A DNA stretch of 64,000 nucleotides from contig CAMACX010000011.1 of the NCBI GenBank assembly GCA_945831575.1, positions 1-64,000 of the forward strand, written 5' to 3'. The notes under the pieces were generated by a model that was not told the DNA's origin, searched no databases, and saw only the letters and a program-made list of their open reading frames with translations. Below, piece by piece: positions 9,991 through 18,241 of this stretch. Within the stretch, counting starts at the first letter, position 1; every line of letters begins with the position of its first letter. The translations under genes were made by a program, and so were the position numbers. This DNA is from an uncultured Mediterranea sp. GTDB lineage: Bacteria > Bacteroidota > Bacteroidia > Bacteroidales > Bacteroidaceae.

Positions 9991-11325
9991 TTATCTTGAG
10001 ATTTGGACATACTTCGCTATCTCTTCCCGAATGGCAGACGGGCTTGTCTGTTCACTATATCCGGTAAATTCTGCTGCTATTTTGCCTTCCGCATCTATGA
10101 TGAAAAACGATGGGACACCTGCATTATCCGTATAAATAGCGTGCGTACTCTTGCCATCCAGAAGATAAGGATGGGTAACTCCTTTTCTCTTCACCCAGTT
10201 CAGACAGGTGGATGCTTTCATGTTCCAGGCTTCTATACTGAGAATCTGAAGTTGAGGGAACTCAACAGACAGCTGATGCAGGAACGCAGGAACAATCTGA
10301 CAAACAGAACAAGCCACAGAAGTAAACTCCACCAATACGGTCTTGCCTCGATATTGACTCAACGTATGCGTTCTCCCTTCTGTATCCCGCAGTTCAAAGT
10401 CAGGGGCGAGGTCACCTCGTCTCAGTTTGGCTTTCACCACTCCTTTAGCTTCCGGTTTGCTGAATGTAAAGTGCGGTGGCAAATAGGAGTAAATATCAAA
10501 ATCTTCGAGACGCTGTGTATCATACTCCACATGAGATACTTGCACCATGCTGCTGTTGTGGTCCAATATCCTGTGGTACCTTATGGGCATGTAGGTACCC
10601 TTATCCACATGGAGGATATAGACATGGGGCGGAGTGAAAAACAGACCAGCTTCAGGTACTTCGGGAATATAGGGTGTCAGCCGACCCATCGTAAACTCTA
10701 CCTGCTCATCTGTAAAAATGGAGACTTTAATCAGATACTCCTGAGCCGTCTCGTGCATCTCCAGATGGATGGAATCGGACGTAGATAGGATGTACTGCCC
10801 TATGGTATTGGCCACTTGAAAGAAGGGCCTCGTCACTACACGATATGCCGTAATGCCCCTGAACAGCGAATCCACCTCAAAGACCATGGGGGCTTCTGTA
10901 TCTCTCACCCGTTTCTTTCCATCGTATGCAAAGAAGCCATGTCCGTCTCCCTTCATCACATAACTGGCTCCCACGTACGGTTCCTGTCTGTCAACAATCT
11001 CCAACGTGTGCCTGCGTAGCGTCTTGCCATCCTGCTCACTCTCCCCGGGCATCCAGGAGACCATCTCCTCCTCATAGCTGAAGCTGTGATGTTTGTCCAG
11101 TTGTTCCAACATCAGGCCAATCACCTTTTTCACGGGTTCATCAGTCCGAGTGAAAGCGGATGCAGTCTCACTCAAACAACGATATTCCCCGGAAAACAGG
11201 TCACTGCAACAAGAGAGCAAGGCTATCAGATAGACCAAGCGCATCATGACAATGTCTGCACGCCCACTCTCATAAGCACGCTTCAGCTCGGCTATCTCCT
11301 GTTTTCTACCAATAATCTGACACAT
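9991..11325 (-). CDS. Thioredoxin-like (TlpA/ResA-type) lipoprotein, in frame with a 23-codon ATPase leader; native start probably 11247
   Basis: C-terminal LRRGDLAPDFELRDTEGRTHTLSQYRGKTVLVEFTSVACSVCQIVPAF; N-terminus MCQIIGRKQEIAELKRAYESGRA identical to the ATPase; internal MMRLVYLIALLSCC lipoprotein signal. Confidence 0.8.
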   Translation of the reverse strand: MCQIIGRKQEIAELKRAYESGRADIVMMRLVYLIALLSCCSDLFSGEYRCLSETASAFTRTDEPVKKVIGLMLEQLDKHHSFSYEEEMVSWMPGESEQDGKTLRRHTLEIVDRQEPYVGASYVMKGDGHGFFAYDGKKRVRDTEAPMVFEVDSLFRGITAYRVVTRPFFQVANTIGQYILSTSDSIHLEMHETAQEYLIKVSIFTDEQVEFTMGRLTPYIPEVPEAGLFFTPPHVYILHVDKGTYMPIRYHRILDHNSSMVQVSHVEYDTQRLEDFDIYSYLPPHFTFSKPEAKGVVKAKLRRGDLAPDFELRDTEGRTHTLSQYRGKTVLVEFTSVACSVCQIVPAFLHQLSVEFPQLQILSIEAWNMKASTCLNWVKRKGVTHPYLLDGKSTHAIYTDNAGVPSFFIIDAEGKIAAEFTGYSEQTSPSAIREEIAKYVQISR

Positions 11326-11408
11326 ACACTATAGTGTTATAATTTGTGGGTACAAAGATAGCTGTTCTTTTTATTACAATAGCTATTAAAATGTTAAATT
11401 CGGGATAA
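11255..11408. repeat. Direct repeat copy 2 (promoter + 23 codons of AAA ATPase)
   Basis: See 9776-9929. Confidence 0.9.
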
Positions 11409-11440
11409 GGTTTATTTTATGTATGCCCTATGACTGACTC

Positions 11441-11724
11441 GTCACCATGACGTAGGTAATTTGTTATCATCAGGATGAAAAATGTTTTTCATCGCGAGGA
11501 AAATAGTTTTTCATCACGATGGAAACGACTGACACTGTAGTTTATTAAGTGTTTTAAGTTTGTAGTTTCACGTTTTAAATAAAAAATACTTCATACTTCA
11601 TATCTCGCCGTATCGCATTGATAGTCAACGCAATTCGGCATGAAGTTAAATATATTCAACTTCATGCCGTACTATATTGTAAATCAATAAGTTATAAGCA
11701 AATATGAAGTATGAAGTATTTTTT
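11441..11724. repeat. Dispersed palindromic element, copy 1
   Basis: Shares acgtaggtaat, tttttcatcacgat(g)gaaaa, acttca(t/c)acttca, ggcat(a)..., atcaataag(t/a)tata..aaatatgaagtatgaagta with 49615-49868. Confidence 0.7.
11581..11724. repeat. Fold-back unit: 23-bp perfect inverted terminal repeats with an internal 12-bp hairpin
   Basis: aaaaaatacttcatacttcatat (11581-11603) / atatgaagtatgaagtatttttt (11702-11724); inner cggcatgaagtt (11636-11647) / aacttcatgccg (11658-11669). Confidence 0.85.
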
Positions 11725-11757
11725 GCATGCAGTTGTGCTTCTTCATCAGTGGATAAG

Positions 11758-12267
11758 CTAGGGCTTGGTGGTGATAATGATCAGGGCCTCGGGATCTACT
11801 CCGCCATACTTCACAGCATCGCGAGCGTACTTCACGTAGTCAGGATGCTGCTTGTTCTTGATGACCGTCATCGATACAATCTTATAACTCGACAACTCCT
11901 TCAACTCCGAATAGGGCACCACCTTGCCATTGATAACGTAGATTTTTGACTGGTCGGCCTTTGGTTTGGCATCGCCATCGTGGATTACAACAATTTTGTC
12001 CCTCACCGGGATCACTTCGGCAAGGGCAGCCTTCACCTCCTTCTTCATCGTCTCGGCATCGCCCTGGTAGGCGGAGGTGAAGATGATGTGGACGTTGTGC
12101 ACTTGATCCGTGGAGTAACTGGTGATGGTCTTGCCGATGAGCTGCGAACCGTCGAACTCCTTGACTACCTTACCGTCAATGACGTAATGGCCCGATTTGA
12201 CCTCCTGAGCCTGAAGGCTGGCTACGGCTAGCAGTGCTGCGAGCCAGAAGATGATTGTACCTCTCAT
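11758..12267 (-). CDS. Secreted hypothetical protein, third gene of an ECF sigma operon
   Basis: Signal peptide MRGTIIFWLAALLAVASLQA; repeated GHYVIDGKVV / IYVINGKVV motif. Confidence 0.75.
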   Translation of the reverse strand: MRGTIIFWLAALLAVASLQAQEVKSGHYVIDGKVVKEFDGSQLIGKTITSYSTDQVHNVHIIFTSAYQGDAETMKKEVKAALAEVIPVRDKIVVIHDGDAKPKADQSKIYVINGKVVPYSELKELSSYKIVSMTVIKNKQHPDYVKYARDAVKYGGVDPEALIIITTKP

Positions 12268-12281
12268 AATGAAATAATTAG

Positions 12282-12863
12282 TTAGTTATGAATAAGTTGA
12301 GATGTTAGTTCTAGAGTGGAGTGGTCTGCACGTCGATTAAGCATGTAGGTGGCTGATGCACCGTGGGGTGTGGAGGTACTTACTTCGATACCACTTATTG
12401 AGGGAGTAGCCGTGATGGTGGCGTCCTCGGGTGCAGTCTCAGCGAGGATAGTGAGGGTCTCAAGCAGTTCACCGACGGTAATCTCCCGTACCACTTGGGG
12501 AGAAGCCTCCTCTTCGGACGATGCCCAGGGACGGAAGGCGACCATCGAGATGACGGCCAGCAGACAAGCAGCTGCGGCTATTCGGACAGGGATGCGCCAA
12601 GGACGTCTGCGGGGAATTGGCCTGATACACTGCCCGGCAACAGAGTCGGTCAGCAAGGCCTCCATCTCCTCGGGGGAGAAATCATAGGCCTCCGTACGGA
12701 AGCTTTGGAATAGCTCCTTGTAGTGGCTCCACTCCTCGGGGATATGGTCGGCATGGCAGAAATAGTCGGTGAGCAGTTGCTCCTCGGCTTCGCTGGTCTG
12801 CCCTTGCAGGAAGCGGTCGAGTAGTTCCGCTACGTTATTTATCGTATCGTTCTGTTTCATCAT
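12282..12863 (-). CDS. Putative anti-sigma factor (single-TM)
   Basis: Immediately downstream of and overlapping the sigma gene; central TM IAAAACLLAVISMVAF. Confidence 0.65.
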   Translation of the reverse strand: MMKQNDTINNVAELLDRFLQGQTSEAEEQLLTDYFCHADHIPEEWSHYKELFQSFRTEAYDFSPEEMEALLTDSVAGQCIRPIPRRRPWRIPVRIAAAACLLAVISMVAFRPWASSEEEASPQVVREITVGELLETLTILAETAPEDATITATPSISGIEVSTSTPHGASATYMLNRRADHSTLELTSQLIHN

Positions 12864-13354
12864 ACAGTTCCTTTCATCTGTTTTAAGAGTTGCGTGCGAG
12901 CAACGCTAATCATACCCCGCACGGACGACTCGGTTGTACCTATCAGTTTGGCGATGTCGGCATACGACAAATTCTCCACGTTGCGCATCCGGATGAGTGC
13001 CCGCTGCTTGGGGCTCAGTGCCTGGATGCAGCGTTTCAACTTCTGTCTGGTCTCGCGCTCCTCCAGCTCCTCCTGCGGACTGGCTTGGAGGGTAGTGACT
13101 TGCACCTCATCGACAGCGCAACGGGGTGGCGCATCGCGGAGCATATTGAGCGACAAGTTGCGGCAGACCACGGAGGCCATGTTCCTCATCTTCTCAAAAT
13201 CAGCAATCCGCTCCCTGGCCGTCCAAAGCCGAAGCAGTGTCTCCTGCACGACATCCTCCGCATCATCGGCATCGGTCAGATAGCTCCCGGCCTGCCTGAG
13301 CAGCTGGCTCCGCAGCCTTTCGGCACCCTGTATGAACGCTTGTATCTCCATCAT
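12860..13354 (-). CDS. RNA polymerase ECF-type sigma-70 factor
   Basis: DDAEDVVQETLLRLW region 2; LSPKQRALIRMRNVENLSYADIAKLIGTTESSVRGMISVARTQL region 4. Confidence 0.92.
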   Translation of the reverse strand: MMEIQAFIQGAERLRSQLLRQAGSYLTDADDAEDVVQETLLRLWTARERIADFEKMRNMASVVCRNLSLNMLRDAPPRCAVDEVQVTTLQASPQEELEERETRQKLKRCIQALSPKQRALIRMRNVENLSYADIAKLIGTTESSVRGMISVARTQLLKQMKGTV

Positions 13355-13451
13355 TTGATTCTTGTTTCTACTAGAATAACACGAGATGATGCTTTTCGCT
13401 ATGCGGAAAGGGCTGTTTTTCTACTGAGCCTGGGAAGAGCTGCGAAAAAAG

Positions 13452-13477
13452 AGGGGCGGACACGCTGGTCCGCCCCT
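13452..13477. terminator. GC-rich hairpin, second copy of AGGGGCGGAC-N6-GTCCGCCCCT
   Basis: aggggcggac-acgctg-gtccgcccct. Confidence 0.7.
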
Positions 13478-13504
13478 ACTATCAGGTGATATTTATGACG
13501 AGAG

Positions 13505-15169
13505 TTACTCCTTGATATTGGGCTCTTCGAGTCCAAGGCCCTTCTTCTTATCCACAGCCTTGAGAACAAAGCCGAGGATGAGAGCTGCTACGCCGAGGCT
13601 GGCCAGCATGACGAGCGGAGCGGTGTAGTCGTAGGAGACAGCAGCCTGCTCAGGCGTTACAATACCGGCCTGAAGGTCGGCCACGAGCTGTGGGTTGGTC
13701 TTGTCAAGCACCTTACCAATCAGCATCGGGAAGAGCCAGAGGCCGATGTTTTGAATCCAGAAAATCAAGGCGTATGCGCTACCGATAATCTTGGCATCCA
13801 CCAGCTTGGGCACGCTAGGCCACAACGAAGCGGGAACCAACGAGAAGCTGGCACCCAGCACGAGGATGGTGAGGTAAGCCACAATCACACCGCCCACAGC
13901 GCTCGTCTTGAACAGCGGGAGGACGAAGGCAAACGTCAAGTGGCAGAAGATGAGCAGCAACGAACCGATGACGAGCATCGAAGCGGCCTTACCCTTATGA
14001 TCCACATAGTTGCCAAGAATCGGCGTGATACCCACGGCCAGCAAGGGGAAGACGGCAAAGACGGTCTCAGCGCTCTGACGCATGTAGCCCATGTAGCAGA
14101 ACACCACCAAGGCCACAACAGCCAAGGCGAGCAGGCCGTTCTTCATGCTCTTCTGCTTGCAGAAGTTGCTGGCAAAGGAGGCGGCAGCCACCACAAGCAT
14201 GATGACGTACTGGATGACCGTCACCGTATTGGTGGCCCAGAAGGAGTCAGCGGGCACCTCGGTGAAGGTCAAGTTGCATTGCAGCATGTTGACAGCATAC
14301 TTCTGGAAGGGGAAGATAGCCGAGTAGTAGAGCACGCAGAGCAGAGCCACCAGCCAGAATCCACTGCTGGAGAGGATGGCACCCAGGTCGCTGATCTTGA
14401 AGGGGTCGTCCTTCTCCTCCGCCTCACCCGTCTGTGCATCGAGCTTCTTGTCCATGAAGAAATAGACGATGAACATGATGAGAGCAATCATCAGTAGCAC
14501 CACGCCGAAGGCTACAGAACGGGAGACGTCAATCACCCCACCCCACTTGGCAAACATCGGTGAGAAGATCATGCAGGTGGCCACACCCAGACGGGCCAAT
14601 GCCATCTCCGAGCCCATGGCCAAAGCCATCTCGCGGCCCTTAAACCACTTTACGATACCACGCGACACGGTGATACCTGCCATCTCCACACCGCAACCGA
14701 AGATCATGAAGCCCACGGCAGCAAACTTGGCCGAAGCAGGCATCCCCTCATAGAAGGGAGAGATACCCAGTTCGTCAAAGCCGGGGATGTAGTTGAGGTT
14801 ATTGGTGAACCACTGCTCCAGGCTGCTGCCCATGAAGGCTTCGGTCACCGCATACCAATTGATGCAGGCTCCTATCAGCATCACGGCACCCGAGAGGATG
14901 GCCGTGAAGCGTACACCCATCTTATCGAGGATAATGCCGGCAAAAATCAGGAAGAATACAAATACATTGAGGAATGTCTCCGACCCTTGCATCGTACCAA
15001 AGGCCGTGGAGTCCCAACCACGGGTAGAGAGCATCAGGTCCTTAATCGGCGAGAGAATGTCCATAAAGATGTATGAACAGAACATGGCAAAGGCCAGGAA
15101 GAGGAGCACCATCCAACGCACGCCTGCCGAGTCGCGCAGCGTCTGGGTGACTTTTTCAGATGTTGTCAT
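13505..15169 (-). CDS. MFS transporter
   Basis: 554 aa, 12+ hydrophobic helices, MFS-like topology. Confidence 0.8.
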   Translation of the reverse strand: MTTSEKVTQTLRDSAGVRWMVLLFLAFAMFCSYIFMDILSPIKDLMLSTRGWDSTAFGTMQGSETFLNVFVFFLIFAGIILDKMGVRFTAILSGAVMLIGACINWYAVTEAFMGSSLEQWFTNNLNYIPGFDELGISPFYEGMPASAKFAAVGFMIFGCGVEMAGITVSRGIVKWFKGREMALAMGSEMALARLGVATCMIFSPMFAKWGGVIDVSRSVAFGVVLLMIALIMFIVYFFMDKKLDAQTGEAEEKDDPFKISDLGAILSSSGFWLVALLCVLYYSAIFPFQKYAVNMLQCNLTFTEVPADSFWATNTVTVIQYVIMLVVAAASFASNFCKQKSMKNGLLALAVVALVVFCYMGYMRQSAETVFAVFPLLAVGITPILGNYVDHKGKAASMLVIGSLLLIFCHLTFAFVLPLFKTSAVGGVIVAYLTILVLGASFSLVPASLWPSVPKLVDAKIIGSAYALIFWIQNIGLWLFPMLIGKVLDKTNPQLVADLQAGIVTPEQAAVSYDYTAPLVMLASLGVAALILGFVLKAVDKKKGLGLEEPNIKE

Positions 15170-15202
15170 AATATAATATAGGTATTAGTAATAACGAACA
15201 AA

Positions 15203-15224
15203 AGGGGACAGCAAGCTGTCCCCT
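15203..15224. terminator. Hairpin aggggacagc-aa-gctgtcccct
   Basis: 10-bp perfect arms in the secG-MFS intergenic region. Confidence 0.6.
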
Positions 15225-15241
15225 CCTATCTACAGAGTTTC

Positions 15242-15619
15242 TTAATTAGCTGGAGTCTCTGCCGGAGCTTCTGCATCAGCAGCCGGGGTAGTCTCAGCAG
15301 CGGGAGCAGCTGTACCGGTGCTGGGGATGTTGTAAGGATTGGTCTTCTCCTCCTGCTGAGCCTGCTCAAGGATAACACCGCCTTCCTGGCTGGCGCTACC
15401 GCTGAGGGTATAAGCAGATACTACGCTGAACACCACCATGCAGGCAGCCAACGTCCAAGTGGCCTTCTCCAGAAAGTCAGTCGTCTTGCGCACGCCCATA
15501 ATCTGGTTGGACGAAGCAAAGCCTGAAGCCAGACCACCACCCTTAGAGTTTTGAATCAACACGATGCCACACATCAGCAGTGATACAATCACCATTAAAA
15601 TAATCAATAATAAATACAT
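15242..15619 (-). CDS. secG: Preprotein translocase subunit SecG
   Basis: MVIVSLLMCGIVLIQNSKGGGLASGFASSNQIMGVRKTTDFLEKATW. Confidence 0.92.
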   Translation of the reverse strand: MYLLLIILMVIVSLLMCGIVLIQNSKGGGLASGFASSNQIMGVRKTTDFLEKATWTLAACMVVFSVVSAYTLSGSASQEGGVILEQAQQEEKTNPYNIPSTGTAAPAAETTPAADAEAPAETPAN

Positions 15620-15621
15620 TT

Positions 15622-16392
15622 TTATTCTTTTGTTTTAGCGTTAATAATCAATTTCTCCAGAAATCTTATTTGGTCTGCAAAGTAAGCGCTTTTTTTTGGA
15701 TTATTCAAACTTATACGCTTGAATATTTCAAGTGCTTTCTCATATCTGTGCTGTTTAACGTAAATTTTTGCCAAAGTTTCGGTAAAACAGCCATTTTCTC
15801 CCTCATCGGCTGTTTTGGGAGGACCTTGGACCTCATTTTCTGAAATCTCCACAGATGGAGCAGGTTCTGCCGTGCCATAAGTGATGAGGAAGTGGTCGAT
15901 GAGGTGCTCCTCTACGGATGCTACTTCCGGCTTTACCTCATCCTCTGGCGCAACTTCGTCACTGGCATCGGGCTGAGTAAGCAAGAAGCTGGTATAGTCC
16001 ATGGCATAATCCAGCCCAATAGAGGTGGGCTGCTCCTCATCAGGTACGGTGGCCAGGAAAGCGTTGATAAGTGCCAAGGTACGGTCATCCTCCTCACCAG
16101 CCTCGATTGTGGCTGCGGCAGAGCTAGCACGACTCCGCTGGGGATGAAGGCGGTATTTATCTCCTTCGATCAGATAGAAGAAGACACGCCGGTCGGCCAC
16201 GAGCAGGGCCGACTTGCGCAACTCCTCGTGGAAGGAGGGGTCATGGAGCAGGTAGAGGTTCTTGAGCAACAACAAACGGAGAGTCTGGAAATAGGGATAA
16301 CGCGCCACCTGGTTACGAAGTTCGTAGAGGGTGTCGCGATTAAGCATCTCGGGGTGCTCCATCCATTGCTGCAACTGGTTGGCGTTCATCAT
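15622..16392 (-). CDS. Hypothetical TPR-like protein
   Basis: ETLAKIYVKQHRYEKALEIFKRISLNNPKKSAYFADQIRFLEKL. Confidence 0.75.
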   Translation of the reverse strand: MMNANQLQQWMEHPEMLNRDTLYELRNQVARYPYFQTLRLLLLKNLYLLHDPSFHEELRKSALLVADRRVFFYLIEGDKYRLHPQRSRASSAAATIEAGEEDDRTLALINAFLATVPDEEQPTSIGLDYAMDYTSFLLTQPDASDEVAPEDEVKPEVASVEEHLIDHFLITYGTAEPAPSVEISENEVQGPPKTADEGENGCFTETLAKIYVKQHRYEKALEIFKRISLNNPKKSAYFADQIRFLEKLIINAKTKE

Positions 16393-16425
16393 CTTTATTT
16401 CATCCGAAAGTGGGTATTTTGCGCA

Positions 16426-16950
16426 CTACCAATTAGCCACGGTAGCATTAAATATTTGCTCGGTAATGTCCTTTACCATCACGGTAATAAGTTCGTCCTG
16501 TACCTGAGTGAGGAGCTTCGAGGAGTCATAGGTCTGGAAGGCAGTAAACTTCTGCTCGAAATCCTCCTCGTGGTTGGTGTTGTTGACGTAACGCACGTTG
16601 ATGGTAAGCGTGAGCTTCACCTTCGAGGAGAAGCCGCTGGCATCCACTGACTCGTTGTACTGGTTATAACCCGTAATCTCTCCGTCAATCTCCAGATCAC
16701 CACCACTCTTCACCATCTGCAGACGGGTCTGCTGGATAAACATATCCTTGAGTTTCTGGTTAAACTCCGTGGCCAAGGGGGCATAGACATATTCCGCCTG
16801 ATTCTGAAAGGTGGCTACCGAGATGGTCTTCACCTTGCTGTAGTCAATCGAGCTGATGGGAGCAAGTCCCATGGAGACGCGACAGGAACTGACGAGCAGG
16901 GGAAGCAGCAGGAGCAGCGTCCAAGTAGTTATTCTGTTATTCCAATCCAT
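16426..16950 (-). CDS. lptE: LptE-like LPS assembly lipoprotein
   Basis: Lipoprotein signal ...LLVSSCRVSMGLAPISSIDYSKVKTISVATFQNQAEYVYAPLATEFNQKLKDMF; start reset to MDWNNRI. Confidence 0.8.
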   Translation of the reverse strand: MDWNNRITTWTLLLLLPLLVSSCRVSMGLAPISSIDYSKVKTISVATFQNQAEYVYAPLATEFNQKLKDMFIQQTRLQMVKSGGDLEIDGEITGYNQYNESVDASGFSSKVKLTLTINVRYVNNTNHEEDFEQKFTAFQTYDSSKLLTQVQDELITVMVKDITEQIFNATVANW

Positions 16951-18232
16951 ATTCTTTAATCTTTCTGTAGAGGGTGCGTTCTGAGATTTCGAGCTCTTCA
17001 GCCGTCGCTTTGCGCTTGCCACGGTTGCGTTGCAGGGCTTTGATGATGGCCTCTTTGTTCACGTCGCGCATGGCCCTGGGAGTCTCATCATCCGGAGCGT
17101 AACGGTCACTCCGCTCCATCTCCTCGTAGGTGGTAGCATCCTGTATCTCATCATCCTTCATGGAAGAGGTGACACTGTGGCCCTGAGGGGAAACGTGGTG
17201 CGTAGGGTGGATGATAGTGGGTACATTGGTCTGCGGCACCGTAGTCTGAGGTACCGTAGTATGCGTGCAAGTCAGGTAGTCGGCTCCAGCTGAAGGGACC
17301 TGCTCGGTCAAGGCATCCACCTTCTGACGCAGTTCGCTCACCTCATGACGCAAATCGAAGATAACTTTGTAGAGTATCTCACGCTCATTCTCGAATGATT
17401 TGCCATCGCTTCCGAAGAGCATCGGGAGCTGCGGACCGTGGTTGACGGCAGGCAGGTAGCGCTGCAGAATCTCTGCGGTAATCTCTCGTGAAGTCTCAAT
17501 GATGGATACCTGCTCGGTGATGTTCTTCAACTGACGGACATTACCGGGCCAGCTGTAAGCCATGAGCAGACGCTTGGCGTCATCAGTCAGCTGGATGGGA
17601 GGCATGTGGTACTTCTCGGCAAAGTCAGAGGAAAACTTTCGGAACAGCAAGGCCACATCTTCTCCACGTTCGCGCAAGGGGGGAATCTGGATAGGCACCG
17701 TGCTGAGACGATAGTAAAGGTCGCTACGGAAGCGCCCCTCCATGATGGCCTTATCGAGATTGACGTTGGTCGCAGCCACGATACGCACATTGGTCTTCTC
17801 CACCTTCGAAGAGCCCACCCGGATGTACTCGCCATTCTCCAGTACACGGAGCAGACGAGCCTGCGTAGGCAACGGTAACTCACCCACCTCATCGAGGAAA
17901 ATAGTACCCCCATCAGCCTCGGCGAAGTAGCCCTTGCGCTCGCCGATAGCACCGGTAAAGGCACCCTTCTCATGGCCGAAAAGTTCGGAGTCGATGGTAC
18001 CTTCAGGAATGGCACCACAGTTGACGGCAATATACTGTCCATGCTTACGGCGACTGTTCTGGTGGATAATCTGCGGAAAGCTCTCCTTACCCACACCGCT
18101 CTCGCCCGTAATGAGCACGGAGAGATCGACGGGGGCCACCTGCATGGCCACATCAATGGCCCGCAGGAGTCCTTCGTTATTTCCCACAATACCAAATCGC
18201 AGTTTCACCTGCTGTATATCTGCTTTTGCCAT
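16937..18232 (-). CDS. Sigma-54 interacting AAA+ transcriptional activator with Fis HTH
   Basis: GESGVGKE, GAFTGA loop, Fis-type C-terminus ALQRNRGKRKATAEELEISERTLYRKIKEYGL. Confidence 0.92.
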   Translation of the reverse strand: MAKADIQQVKLRFGIVGNNEGLLRAIDVAMQVAPVDLSVLITGESGVGKESFPQIIHQNSRRKHGQYIAVNCGAIPEGTIDSELFGHEKGAFTGAIGERKGYFAEADGGTIFLDEVGELPLPTQARLLRVLENGEYIRVGSSKVEKTNVRIVAATNVNLDKAIMEGRFRSDLYYRLSTVPIQIPPLRERGEDVALLFRKFSSDFAEKYHMPPIQLTDDAKRLLMAYSWPGNVRQLKNITEQVSIIETSREITAEILQRYLPAVNHGPQLPMLFGSDGKSFENEREILYKVIFDLRHEVSELRQKVDALTEQVPSAGADYLTCTHTTVPQTTVPQTNVPTIIHPTHHVSPQGHSVTSSMKDDEIQDATTYEEMERSDRYAPDDETPRAMRDVNKEAIIKALQRNRGKRKATAEELEISERTLYRKIKEYGLE

Positions 18233-18241
18233 GTCGATAAA

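Noticed and set aside
11441-11724. Insertion sequence carrying its own transposase
   Set aside because: No ORF of any size inside the element on either strand; can only be non-autonomous.
16951-17022. N-terminal extension of the LptE-like ORF
   Set aside because: Overlaps the end of the sigma-54 activator gene; the lipoprotein signal begins at MDWNNRITTW (16950).
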